Counted from the stretch's first letter, positions 42,530-51,169 are shown. The stretch is 64,000 nucleotides of DNA from CAJXVY01 sp031580995 (GCA_031580995.1 JAVLCC010000001.1:86375-150374), one strand, 5' to 3'. Made by a program: numbers and translations. Notes: generated by a model not told the origin, from the letters alone.

Positions 42530-43129
42530 ATGGCGAGACAGGCAGAGATAAACCGAAAGACCAGTGAATCTTCAATTTCACTGAAGCTTGACCTAGATGG
42601 GACTGGTAAATCCAGCATCGACACATCAATTCCGTTTCTAGATCACATGTTGACCGCTTTTTCAAAGCACTCACTCATTGATCTAGAGGTAAAGGCGAGT
42701 GGAGATACTGAGATTGACATCCACCACACAGCTGAGGATACGGGCATAGCCCTTGGTGAAGCGATTCTGCAGGCGCTTTCTAACAAATCCGGAATATCCA
42801 GATTTGGAGACGCCTATGTTCCATTGGACGAGGCTTTGGCGCGCGCCGTGGTTGATATTTCTGGAAGACCCTATCTTGTTCACAAAGGTGAACCCGCGGG
42901 CTTTGAAAACCACCTCATTGGAGGTCACTTCACCGGTTCTATGGTTCGCCACGTTTTTGAGGCAATTTGTCTAAATGCAAAAATTACAGCTCACATCACA
43001 GTTTTGGATGGAAGGGACCCTCACCACATCGCGGAGGCTGAGTTCAAAGCATTTGCCAGGGCAATGAGAAAAGCCGTTGAGCTGGATTCGAAGGTCTCAG
43101 GTATTCCCAGCACTAAGGGTGCTCTTTGA
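42530..43129 (+). CDS. hisB: Imidazoleglycerol-phosphate dehydratase
   Basis: A 199-residue monofunctional dehydratase of histidine synthesis (no phosphatase domain). The manganese-binding repeats are visible: FLDHMLTAFSKHS, IHHTAEDTGIALGE, GGHFTGSMVRHVFE and DPHHIAEAEFKAFARA. Stop overlaps the TTG start of hisH. Confidence 0.97.
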   Translation: MARQAEINRKTSESSISLKLDLDGTGKSSIDTSIPFLDHMLTAFSKHSLIDLEVKASGDTEIDIHHTAEDTGIALGEAILQALSNKSGISRFGDAYVPLDEALARAVVDISGRPYLVHKGEPAGFENHLIGGHFTGSMVRHVFEAICLNAKITAHITVLDGRDPHHIAEAEFKAFARAMRKAVELDSKVSGIPSTKGAL

Positions 43130-43755
43130 AAAAATCCGTTGTTGTTTTTGACTACGGAAGCGGAAACGTCCATTCAGCCCTGAAGGCCATGGAAAAGGTT
43201 GGGGCCTCCGTTTCACTTAGTTCAGATTTTGATGAGGCGATAAACGCTGACGGGCTGTTGATTCCAGGAGTCGGGGCATTTGGGCACGTCATGAATCAGT
43301 TGCTGAGCACCAGAGGAGATCGAGTGGTGGATAAGCGATTGGCAAGCTCTAGGCCTGTTTTGGGTATTTGCGTTGGGATGCAGGTGATGTTTGATAAAGG
43401 CATCGAGCACGGAATCGAGTCCGAGGGCCTGGGCCAATGGCCGGGGATAATCGAAAAATTAGATTCTGACAAGTTGCCAAACATTGGATGGAACAGGGTA
43501 GAAGCCGGCAAAGGTAGCAAACTTTTTGAAGGCGTTGAAGAAGAGCATTTTTATTTCGTTCACTCCTATGCGGCAAAGAAACTGGAGTTAGATGTAATGC
43601 CTCCATTCAAGGAGCCTGTTATCAGCCTCTCTGAACATAATGAAAAGTTTCTGGCGGCAGTTGAAAATGGACCGCTCAGCGCCACCCAGTTTCACCCTGA
43701 AAAATCGGCTGAGGCTGGCTTGAAGCTATTAGAAAATTGGTTAGGAACTCTTTGA
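43126..43755 (+). CDS. hisH: Imidazole glycerol phosphate synthase, glutaminase subunit
   Basis: A 209-residue class I glutamine amidotransferase that supplies ammonia to HisF. Nucleophile Cys82 in LGICVGMQ and the His-Glu pair in TQFHPEKS. TTG start overlapping the hisB stop (TTGA). The partner hisF is not in this window. Confidence 0.95.
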   Translation: MKKSVVVFDYGSGNVHSALKAMEKVGASVSLSSDFDEAINADGLLIPGVGAFGHVMNQLLSTRGDRVVDKRLASSRPVLGICVGMQVMFDKGIEHGIESEGLGQWPGIIEKLDSDKLPNIGWNRVEAGKGSKLFEGVEEEHFYFVHSYAAKKLELDVMPPFKEPVISLSEHNEKFLAAVENGPLSATQFHPEKSAEAGLKLLENWLGTL

Positions 43756-44480
43756 TGAAAAAATTAGAACTTTTGCCCGCTGTTGATGTTGCCGATGGCA
43801 AGGCAGTCCGACTAACTCAGGGAGAGGCGGGTAGCGAAACTGATTATGGAAACCCATTGGAAGCAGCCAGAGAATGGGTGGATCAGGGTGCAGAGTGGAT
43901 CCACTTAGTTGATTTGGACAGAGCTTTTGGCAGGGGAACAAACATCAAGGTGATAGAGGATGTCATCGCTGGCTGTCCCGATGTAAAAATTGAGCTCTCT
44001 GGCGGAATTCGCGATGATCTCTCTCTGCAACAGGCTGTGGACATGGGTGCTCACAGAGTGAACATAGGAACCGCAGCTTTGGAAAATCCTGAATGGACAG
44101 AGCAAATCATTAACAAATTTGGCGACCTGGTTGCCATTGGTTTGGATGTTAGAGGGGAGACTTTGGCTGCCAGGGGCTGGACCGAAGAGGGTGGAAACCT
44201 TTATGACACCCTTGTGGCTTTAGAAAAAGCTGGTTGCTCGAGATATGTGGTTACAGATGTCAACAAAGATGGAACATTGCAGGGTCCAAACCTCGAGTTG
44301 TTGAAAAACGTAATGGAAAAAACCAAGAAGCCCGTGGTTGCAAGTGGAGGAATTTCAAGTCTTGAGGACATCAGAGCTCTAAGAGAGTTGGTGGAATTAG
44401 GTTTGGAGGGGGCAATTCTGGGTAAGTCTTTATATGCAGGTAAATTCAGTTTGGTTGATGCCCTAGAGGTGGCTGGTTGA
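43755..44480 (+). CDS. priA: Phosphoribosyl isomerase HisA/PriA
   Basis: A 241-residue TIM-barrel isomerase acting on ProFAR; in actinobacteria it commonly serves both histidine and tryptophan synthesis (PriA), which is assumed here. Motifs: LPAVDVADGKAVRL with the first catalytic Asp, IELSGGIRDD, VTDVNKDGTLQGPN with the second Asp, and VVASGGISS. The ATG at 43755 overlaps the hisH stop (TGATG); a longer in-frame ORF from 43737 is not needed. Confidence 0.93.
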   Translation: MKKLELLPAVDVADGKAVRLTQGEAGSETDYGNPLEAAREWVDQGAEWIHLVDLDRAFGRGTNIKVIEDVIAGCPDVKIELSGGIRDDLSLQQAVDMGAHRVNIGTAALENPEWTEQIINKFGDLVAIGLDVRGETLAARGWTEEGGNLYDTLVALEKAGCSRYVVTDVNKDGTLQGPNLELLKNVMEKTKKPVVASGGISSLEDIRALRELVELGLEGAILGKSLYAGKFSLVDALEVAG

Positions 44481-45220
44481 GCGAGACCGATTCAGCTGGA
44501 GTTCCTTGGCAAGGAAGAAATTTTTCAGATAATAACTTCGCCAATGACAGCGGATTGGAACACTCAGAAATAACCAAGGCCATCAAAGATTTTGGGGAGA
44601 CAAAAATAGGGTTGTCCTCGCTTTTTGATTCACTTCGAAATTCCAGAGTATTGGTTCCGCTTGTTCCCAAAGCAGAGGGGACCAAAATGGGGAATCACGG
44701 TCAAATTGTGGACACTAGCTCAGATATGCACATCGTGGCCATTGAAGGCCCCGATAAGCTCCCCGCACTTCCAATCTTCACATCAATAGAAAAGCTTGCA
44801 ACTTGGAACGCTTCAGCGAGGCCGGTCCCAACTCAATTCGAAAAGGCGCTTTTAGCAGCCGCTGCTGAGGGTCAAACTAGGGTGATCGTAAACCCTGGAG
44901 CACAAAACTGGTTTGCGATCAGGCGGCCAGCGATTGAGGCATTAGCCCAGCAAAGCGATTGGATTACACCCGATGTAAACCCAGTGGTTAAGTCCCTAGT
45001 GTCTGAAGCTATTCGAAAGCTTCCCGTGGAGGGCTTTAGGTTGGAATTGGGAGACCCAGCTTCACAGCTGCAGTCTGAAGAGCTGGTGGTTTTATTGAAA
45101 CTGAGACCAGGATTGAGTTCCGATGAAACCAAAACTCTGGTTGCTGATTTTTTGAGTGCGTTGAATTATGAGAAGTTCAACCCTTTGGTTGATTCTCTAA
45201 AAATTTCGCTTGTTGCTTAG
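44477..45220 (+). CDS. SseB-family protein
   Basis: A 247-residue protein with an SseB N-terminal-type domain (about 45-145, with SRVLVPLVPKAEG, LPIFTSIEKLATW and VIVNPGAQ). The family occurs after hisA in many actinobacteria; its function is unknown. TTG start overlaps the hisA stop by 4 bp, so it belongs to the his operon. Stop overlaps the convergent DUF1844 gene by 4 bp. Confidence 0.85.
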   Translation: MSETDSAGVPWQGRNFSDNNFANDSGLEHSEITKAIKDFGETKIGLSSLFDSLRNSRVLVPLVPKAEGTKMGNHGQIVDTSSDMHIVAIEGPDKLPALPIFTSIEKLATWNASARPVPTQFEKALLAAAAEGQTRVIVNPGAQNWFAIRRPAIEALAQQSDWITPDVNPVVKSLVSEAIRKLPVEGFRLELGDPASQLQSEELVVLLKLRPGLSSDETKTLVADFLSALNYEKFNPLVDSLKISLVA

Positions 45221-45552
45221 TTCACCGGCCCCGTGTATTTCTCACCTGGACCCTGACCCGGGGGGTCTTGGTGACTGGAGGCCTCACGAAAAGCGAGCTG
45301 CAAGGAGCGTAGTCCGTCTCTAAGTGGTCTTGCATGGTGATCGCCAATTTCAGTTGAAGCTGCGGTCACTAAACCAGCCAGTGAGTGAATTAGTTTGCGC
45401 GCTTCCGCGAGGTCTGTTTTGTTAGTCTCCTCAGCCAGTCCGCAGTGAACTGCTGCAGCGCTCATTAGGTGTACTGCGGTTGAATTAATAATTTCAACCG
45501 CTGGAACTTCGGCGATATCTCTGATCTCGTCGCCTGCATCCTTAAAATCCAA
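45217..45552 (-). CDS. DUF1844 family protein
   Basis: A 111-residue protein matching DUF1844: IAEVPAVEIINSTAVHLMSA, AAVHCGLAEET and ARKLIHSLAGLVTAA. In actinobacteria it is found next to infC, as here, with a Pro/Gly-rich C-terminus. The start is TTG at 45552, with AAAGGAGAAGAG just upstream. Function unknown. Confidence 0.85.
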   Translation of the reverse strand: MDFKDAGDEIRDIAEVPAVEIINSTAVHLMSAAAVHCGLAEETNKTDLAEARKLIHSLAGLVTAASTEIGDHHARPLRDGLRSLQLAFREASSHQDPPGQGPGEKYTGPVN

Positions 45553-45578
45553 CTCTTCTCCTTTAGGTTGTGCTCTGC

Positions 45579-45584
45579 TAGGCT
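45579..45584 (+). promoter_or_regulatory. Candidate -10 element of the infC operon
   Basis: TAGGCT about 143 nt before the infC start, leaving a leader of roughly 135 nt, unlike the leaderless genes elsewhere. The leader contains a GC-rich palindromic stretch (GCGCGCGTGCGC) near 45683-45694 that may fold. Confidence 0.4.
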
Positions 45585-45726
45585 ATCTGAGGCTCTGGGC
45601 AAAAATGTCCAGTCAGAAGAGGATTTCGATCCCACCTTTCAGTTGATTCTAAGACTGCTGGGTAAGAGAGTTTGATCCTTCTGCGCGCGTGCGCGGCTTT
45701 GTTTCAAAAACCAGAAGGAGTTAGTA

Positions 45727-46311
45727 ATCAGCGACCCGAGAATCAATGAGCGCATCCGCGTTCCTGAGGTGCGTTTAGTCGGACCGAAAGGCGAGCAGGT
45801 GGGGGTTGTTCCAATCGAACAGGCCCTGACTTTGGCAAGAGAGAGTGATCTAGATTTGGTGGAGGTTTCACCAAATTCAACACCACCGGTTGCCAAGTTG
45901 ATGGATTACGGCAAGTACAAATACGAAGCCGCCCAGAAAGTTCGCGAGTCAAGAAAAAAGCAGGTCAACACCGTGCTGAAAAGCATTAGGTTCGGTCTGA
46001 AAATTGACGACCACGACTATCAAACCAAATTGGGTCAGGTTACAAAGTTCCTAAAGGCTGGCGACAAGGTGAAAGTGATGATTGTATTTCGAGGCAGGGA
46101 ACAATCACGTCCAGAAATGGGTGTGAAACTTCTGCAGAAGCTATCGGATGAGGTTTCGGAAGTCGGCACTGTCGAATCCACTCCTTCAATCGATGGCCGA
46201 AACATGGTTATGGTTTTGGCGCCAGTGAAAAACAAAGCTGAGGCTCGTGCAGAAGCCAAGCGAGCAGCAAAGGCTCAGCAAAAAGCTGAGCAGAAAAACG
46301 AGGAGAACTAA
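45727..46311 (+). CDS. infC: Translation initiation factor IF-3 with ATC start
   Basis: A 194-residue IF-3. The conserved N-terminus (SDPRINERIRVPEVRLVG) is encoded from 45730, upstream of the first ATG/GTG/TTG in frame (GTG at 45769, which would delete 14 residues). The codon before it is ATC at 45727, preceded by AGAAGGAG with about 6 nt spacing. IF-3 genes elsewhere use AUU, AUC or AUA starts for autoregulation, so ATC is proposed. N-domain about 1-75, linker with DYGKYKYEA, C-domain about 90-175, then a basic Ala/Lys/Glu tail. Followed directly by rpmI and rplT. Confidence 0.92.
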   Translation: MSDPRINERIRVPEVRLVGPKGEQVGVVPIEQALTLARESDLDLVEVSPNSTPPVAKLMDYGKYKYEAAQKVRESRKKQVNTVLKSIRFGLKIDDHDYQTKLGQVTKFLKAGDKVKVMIVFRGREQSRPEMGVKLLQKLSDEVSEVGTVESTPSIDGRNMVMVLAPVKNKAEARAEAKRAAKAQQKAEQKNEEN

Positions 46312-46505
46312 TGCCAAAGATGAAGACCCATTCGGGCACCAAAAAGCGTTTTCGCTTCACAGGTAGTGGCAAGTTGATGAAGCAGCAGATTAACATGCGA
46401 CACAACCTGGAGCACATGCCGTCAAAGCGTAAGCGTCGACTAAACCAGGATCAGGTTGTTAGTGCAGCTGATGTCAAGAAACTCAAAAAGCAGCTGGGTC
46501 GCTAG
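46311..46505 (+). CDS. rpmI: 50S ribosomal protein L35
   Basis: A 64-residue L35, full length: PKMKTHSGTKKRFRFTGSGK and SKRKRRLNQDQVV. ATG overlaps the infC stop (TAATG). Middle gene of the conserved infC-rpmI-rplT operon. Confidence 0.98.
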   Translation: MPKMKTHSGTKKRFRFTGSGKLMKQQINMRHNLEHMPSKRKRRLNQDQVVSAADVKKLKKQLGR

Positions 46506-46518
46506 GAGGAAATAGATT

Positions 46519-46902
46519 ATGGCAAGAGTAAAGAATTCAGTAAATTCACATAAAAAGCGTCGTGTAGCGCTTGAGCGTGCCAGCGGTTACCGCGGACAGC
46601 GTTCAAGGCTTTACCGTCAGGCAAAGCAGCAGGTATTGCACTCGCTGGTTTATGCATATAACGACCGTCGTAACCGTAAGGGTGATTTCAGAAGACTGTG
46701 GATTCAGCGAATCAACGCAGCCGCAAGATCAAACGGAATCACTTATAACCGTTTCATCCAGGGTTTGAACCTGGCTGGCGTAGAGGTTGATCGTCGTATG
46801 TTGGCAGAGCTTGCAATCAACGAACCAGCAACTTTTGCGAAGTTGGTTGAGACCGCAAGAGCAGCACTTCCAGCTGATGTAAATGCACAGAAAGCTGGTT
46901 AG
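46519..46902 (+). CDS. rplT: 50S ribosomal protein L20
   Basis: A 127-residue L20, an early assembly protein of the 50S subunit: ARVKNSVNSHKKRRVALERA, GYRGQRSRLYRQAKQQ, YAYNDRRNRKGDFRRLWI and RINAAARSNGITYNRF. AGGAGG lies upstream of the ATG. L20 represses this operon in several bacteria; no site was assigned here. Followed by a methyltransferase starting on its stop codon. Confidence 0.98.
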   Translation: MARVKNSVNSHKKRRVALERASGYRGQRSRLYRQAKQQVLHSLVYAYNDRRNRKGDFRRLWIQRINAAARSNGITYNRFIQGLNLAGVEVDRRMLAELAINEPATFAKLVETARAALPADVNAQKAG

Positions 46903-47663
46903 TGAGCATAACTAACGCCCAGCTTCGCTGGGTTAAGTCTTTAGCTAAAAAAAGCGCCCGGGTTGAATCTGGGCGCTTTTTTGCTGAGGGTTCGCAATCT
47001 CTGAAGGTTTTGGTAAGAAACCAGCACTGGCTGGAGACTGTTTATGTCACAGAAGAGTTTGCCTCTGAAAACGCTGAGCTGTTGGCTGAAATTCGTGGGG
47101 ACTTGGTTGTAACGGTTGATCCCCTGCAAATCGAACGAATGGCAGATGCGACATCCCCTCAAGGGGTAATTGCTATATGCAAAATCCCCACAGAAGATGC
47201 AGATATCAAAGGTCAGCCATTGGTTTATCTTGAGCAGATTTCAGATCCCGGAAACCTGGGAACAATCATTAGAACGGCTGATGCATCTGGGGCTGGAACT
47301 ATCCTGCTTGGGACTGGATCTGTTGACGCCTTTTCGCCGAAGGTTGTTCGCTCCAGTGCCGGGAGTGTTTTCAATGTGCCAATAATCCAAAACGTTGAAT
47401 CAGAGGAAGCACTTGGTCAATTGCGTGACTTGGGTTATGAGCTGTATGCGGCAGATATGCAAGGAGAGAGCTTTCAAGTTGCCGATTGCAAACAAAAGCA
47501 TGCTTGGGTATTTGGAAATGAAGCACATGGACTAAGTGAATCGGTTCGTGGTTTGGTTGATGAAACCTTCTCGATACCGATCTATGGAAAAGCTGAATCC
47601 TTGAATCTTTCAGTTGCGGCAGGCGTGGTGCTTTATCACTCAGCTTTTTCTCAGCGGGGCTAG
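46902..47663 (+). CDS. SpoU/TrmH-family RNA methyltransferase
   Basis: A 253-residue SPOUT-class enzyme, probably a 23S rRNA 2'-O-methyltransferase of the RlmB/TsnR-like group. N-terminal substrate-binding domain (about 1-95) and C-terminal knot with motif 1 SDPGNLGTIIRTADASG, motif 2 WVFGNEAHGLSESVRG, and motif 3 IPIYGKAESLNLSVAAGV. GTG start shares the last base of the rplT stop. Codons 16-27 form a perfect terminator-like hairpin, see separate entry. The exact target nucleotide is unknown. Confidence 0.9.
   Translation: MSITNAQLRWVKSLAKKSARVESGRFFAEGSQSLKVLVRNQHWLETVYVTEEFASENAELLAEIRGDLVVTVDPLQIERMADATSPQGVIAICKIPTEDADIKGQPLVYLEQISDPGNLGTIIRTADASGAGTILLGTGSVDAFSPKVVRSSAGSVFNVPIIQNVESEEALGQLRDLGYELYAADMQGESFQVADCKQKHAWVFGNEAHGLSESVRGLVDETFSIPIYGKAESLNLSVAAGVVLYHSAFSQRG
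46947..46982 (+). terminator. Terminator-like hairpin inside the methyltransferase gene
   Basis: Seven A, GCGCCC, an 11-nt loop, GGGCGC and six T: a 12-bp perfect stem including the A/T tracts, with a U-tract on either strand. It lies 45 bp after the rplT stop and within the coding sequence. It has all the parts of an intrinsic terminator and could end most infC-rpmI-rplT transcripts. Confidence 0.65.
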
Positions 47664-47675
47664 ACTTTACCCCTG

Positions 47676-48707
47676 ATGTCAGAAATAACTCCAGACAAAA
47701 TAGCTCAGGTGATTGCTGAAGCCGATGAGCTTTTGGCCTCTGCTCAGGATATTGAGCAACTAAAAGCACTTAGATCGAAAATCATCGGCGATGACAGCGA
47801 GATCAGCAAGCTCAACGCCACCATCAAGTCCCTTCCAAATGACCAAAAAGCGTCCGCCGGGAAGCTGATCGGGGAAGCAAAGGGCAAGATTTCCGCGAAT
47901 TATGCGGAAAAAGAGCAAAAGCTTTTAGCCGAGCATAAAAAACTGCAACTTCAAAAAGAGGCGGATGACCTATCTGCTTATGCAAATATGAAGCCGCAGG
48001 GGGCAAGACACCCGCTTTCTTTGATGATGGAGCAGGTCAGTGATGCATTCGTTGGAATGGGCTGGGAGATTGCCGAAGGACCGGAGCTTGAAAGCGAGTG
48101 GTTCAACTTTGATGCTTTGAATTTCGACCAGGACCACCCCGCAAGAGCGATGCAGGATACCTTTTTTGTTAGCCCACTGGATGCCAAGTTGGTGCTTAGA
48201 ACCCACACCTCACCAGTTCAGGTTCGGTCCATGTTGGAGCGGGATATTCCAATTTATGTTTTGTGTCCGGGAAGAGTTTTCAGAACTGACGAGCTCGATG
48301 CCACCCACACCCCTGTTTTTCACCAGGTGGAGGGTTTGGCAATCGACAAGGGCCTGACAATGGCTGATCTCAAGGGAACCCTGGAGCATTTCGCTCGAAA
48401 GATGTTTGGCGAGGAAGCTGAAATTAGACTTCGCCCAAGTTATTTCCCCTTCACTGAGCCTTCTGCCGAGTTGGATGTTTGGCACCCGCAGGCAAAGGGC
48501 GGACCAAGATGGGTCGAGTGGGGTGGATGCGGCATGGTCAATCCAAATGTTTTGAAAGCCAGTGGAATAGACCCAGAGGTTTATTCAGGTTTTGCCTTTG
48601 GTATGGGTATTGAAAGAACGCTGATGTTTAGAAACGGTGTTTTGGATATGCACGACATGGTTGAGGGCGATATGAGATTCGCAAGACAGTTTGGGGTGAG
48701 GATCTAA
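47676..48707 (+). CDS. pheS: Phenylalanyl-tRNA synthetase alpha subunit
   Basis: A 343-residue class II synthetase alpha chain. N-terminal coiled-coil that binds tRNA (about 1-95), then the catalytic domain with motif 2 VFRTDELDATHTPVFHQVEG and motif 3 GFAFGMGIERTLM. A TAGACT lies 9 nt before the ATG, slightly farther than the leaderless spacing seen elsewhere. pheT follows with an overlap of one base. Confidence 0.96.
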   Translation: MSEITPDKIAQVIAEADELLASAQDIEQLKALRSKIIGDDSEISKLNATIKSLPNDQKASAGKLIGEAKGKISANYAEKEQKLLAEHKKLQLQKEADDLSAYANMKPQGARHPLSLMMEQVSDAFVGMGWEIAEGPELESEWFNFDALNFDQDHPARAMQDTFFVSPLDAKLVLRTHTSPVQVRSMLERDIPIYVLCPGRVFRTDELDATHTPVFHQVEGLAIDKGLTMADLKGTLEHFARKMFGEEAEIRLRPSYFPFTEPSAELDVWHPQAKGGPRWVEWGGCGMVNPNVLKASGIDPEVYSGFAFGMGIERTLMFRNGVLDMHDMVEGDMRFARQFGVRI

Positions 48708-51169
48708 TGAGAGTTCCCCTGAGTTGGCTGAGTGAGTTCACCGAGCTTCCAAAGGATTCCAAACCAGAACAGCTAATGGCCGAGCTTGTGAAAATTGGGC
48801 TTGAGGAAGAAGAAGAGCACTATTTCGAAATCAATGGCCCCGTGGTCGTTGGCAAGGTCATCGAGTTTGTCGATGAGCCACAGTCAAATGGCAAGACAAT
48901 TCGCTGGTGTCAGGTAGATGTCGGTGAGAGTGAACCCCGAGGAATTGTTTGCGGTGCGAGCAACTTTGAACAGGGCGATAAAGTCGTTGTCACTCTTCCG
49001 GGAAGTGTGTTGCCTGGCAATTTTGCAATTGCAGCCCGAGAAACCTATGGGCATGTGAGTGATGGAATGATTGCCTCGGTCAAAGAACTAGGCATGGGCG
49101 ATGACCATGAGGGAATCTTGGTTTTATCAACCCTTGGCTTGGACCCAGAACTTGGCGAGGATGCCATCAAGCTTCTGGGATTAGATGATTCTGCAGCAGA
49201 GATAAACGTCACCCCTGATCGTGGATACTGCTTTTCAATCAGAGGTGTTGCCAGAGAGTATTCACATGCGACTTTAACCAAGTTCACAGACCCGGCCGCA
49301 ATTGAGCCAGTCAGTGGCAAGGGCTTTCAGCTCAAAATTGAGGATAAAAGCCCAATTCGTGGAAGAACAGGTTGCAGCAGATTTGATCTTGTAGAGCTTT
49401 CTGACATCGATGCCTCAGCGCCAACTCCAGCCTGGATGGTTTCAAGATTGAAACTTGCCGGCATGCGTTCAATAAGCCTTGTCGTGGATATCACCAACTA
49501 CGTGATGCTGGAAACCGGTCAGCCAACCCACGCTTATGACCTCGACCTGCTGACAGGTGGTATTACTGTTCGCAGGGCAAATAATGGCGAGAAGTTGAAG
49601 ACCCTTGATGGTCAAATCAGAGAACTCAATCAAGAAGATCTTTTGATCACAGATGAATCTGGTCCCATCGGAATCGCTGGAGTCATGGGTGGAGAATCAA
49701 CCGAAGTTAGTTTCAAGACCAAGCGAGTGCTAATCGAGGCTGCCAATTTTGACCCAATCAGCATTGCCCGTTCAGCCAGAAGACACAAGCTTCCCTCAGA
49801 GGCCTCGAAAAGATTCGAAAGAGGAGTCGACCCGCTGGTTGCCGATCGGGCAATTGCAAGAATTGCTCAGCTTTTGGGTGAGTATGGTTCTGCAAAGCTC
49901 ACCGGCTTTGGTGCAAGTTTCCAAGAGATTGAAACCCCAGCGGAAATTGTTTTGCCAACAGGGTTTGCCTCTGAACTGGTAGGTGTTGAGTATCCAGTTG
50001 AATTGCAAAAAGAGATCTTGGAGCAGATTGGCTGCCAGGTGAAAATAGCGGATGATCTGATTATTACCCCACCCAGCTGGAGACCTGATCTCAATCACAA
50101 GACTGATTTGGTTGAAGAAATTGCCAGGATCGATGGCTATCACAAGATTGGTTCGAGGCTTCCGGTTGCTCCTCCAGGAAATGGACTGACTGAGAAGCAG
50201 CAGCTTCGCAGGAAACTGACTGATGCTTTGGCGGCATCAGGAATGGTTGAAACTTTGAATTATCCATTTGTCTCTGAGCAGGAAAACTCTTTGTTTGGAG
50301 AGAAAAACTCAGTAAGGCTAGAAAACCCAATCCAAGAGGAGTCTCCAGAGATGAGAACCTCCATGATTCCCGGATTGCTGCAGGCTGCTGCAAGAAATAT
50401 ATCTAGGGGATTGACCAGTGGTTACCTTTATGAACTCGGGAGTGTTTTCATAGCCAACAATGACTCTAAGCCTGCTGAATTCCCAGACACTGCCTCCAGG
50501 CCAAGTGAATCCCAAATCAATTCTTTGAATGAACAAATCCCATCGCAACCAGAGATGTTGGCTGGTGTTGGTTTTGGAGATCGTGAATTGGCGCAACCCG
50601 GATCTAAATCTCAAACGCTTGATTACAAATTGGCGGTTGACACAGTTTTGAGAGTCGCAGATTTGATGAATCTGGAATTTGAAATCAGAAACTCTGAAAA
50701 TACAGGTTTGCACCCCGGAAGAACTGCCGATGTTTTGGCAGAGGGTAAAAAAATCGGCTTCGTGGGTGAACTGCATCCTGATCTCTCTGATCACTATCAC
50801 CTACCCAGGGTCAGTGTGTTTGAGCTGAACCTCAGCGAGATCTGGAGTCTTATTCAGCCTGTCACCGCCTCAGCGGTGCACACCTACCCCGCAGCAACTC
50901 AAGACCTATCGCTGGTTGTTGATGAAAATTTAGACGCCCAACAATTACTTTCAACTGTTATTGAAGGGTGCGGTGAGCTTTTAGAGAGCATTAGGACCAC
51001 AGATGTTTATAAAGGCCAGGGAATAGCCGATGGAAAGAAATCAATTACATTTGCCTTGGTTTTTAGAGCAACCGATAGGACACTCACTCAAGAGGAAGCC
51101 ACCGAGTCCAGAAATGCCGCTGTAGCATTGGCACACAAATTACACGGAGCGGAACTGAGAGGCGTCTAA
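48707..51169 (+). CDS. pheT: Phenylalanyl-tRNA synthetase beta subunit
   Basis: An 820-residue beta chain of the alpha2-beta2 enzyme. N-terminal tRNA-binding EMAP-like domain (about 40-150), B3/B4 editing domain (about 215-390), B5 domain (about 410-480), catalytic-like core, and the C-terminal anticodon-binding FDX-ACB domain (about 725-818, TYPAATQDLSLVVDENLDA). Stop overlaps the argC start by one base. Confidence 0.96.
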   Translation: MRVPLSWLSEFTELPKDSKPEQLMAELVKIGLEEEEEHYFEINGPVVVGKVIEFVDEPQSNGKTIRWCQVDVGESEPRGIVCGASNFEQGDKVVVTLPGSVLPGNFAIAARETYGHVSDGMIASVKELGMGDDHEGILVLSTLGLDPELGEDAIKLLGLDDSAAEINVTPDRGYCFSIRGVAREYSHATLTKFTDPAAIEPVSGKGFQLKIEDKSPIRGRTGCSRFDLVELSDIDASAPTPAWMVSRLKLAGMRSISLVVDITNYVMLETGQPTHAYDLDLLTGGITVRRANNGEKLKTLDGQIRELNQEDLLITDESGPIGIAGVMGGESTEVSFKTKRVLIEAANFDPISIARSARRHKLPSEASKRFERGVDPLVADRAIARIAQLLGEYGSAKLTGFGASFQEIETPAEIVLPTGFASELVGVEYPVELQKEILEQIGCQVKIADDLIITPPSWRPDLNHKTDLVEEIARIDGYHKIGSRLPVAPPGNGLTEKQQLRRKLTDALAASGMVETLNYPFVSEQENSLFGEKNSVRLENPIQEESPEMRTSMIPGLLQAAARNISRGLTSGYLYELGSVFIANNDSKPAEFPDTASRPSESQINSLNEQIPSQPEMLAGVGFGDRELAQPGSKSQTLDYKLAVDTVLRVADLMNLEFEIRNSENTGLHPGRTADVLAEGKKIGFVGELHPDLSDHYHLPRVSVFELNLSEIWSLIQPVTASAVHTYPAATQDLSLVVDENLDAQQLLSTVIEGCGELLESIRTTDVYKGQGIADGKKSITFALVFRATDRTLTQEEATESRNAAVALAHKLHGAELRGV

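Noticed and set aside
47661..47675. Leaderless promoter for pheS (TAGACT at 47661)
   Set aside because: The spacing to the ATG is 9 nt, outside the 6-7 nt seen elsewhere; left only as a remark under pheS.
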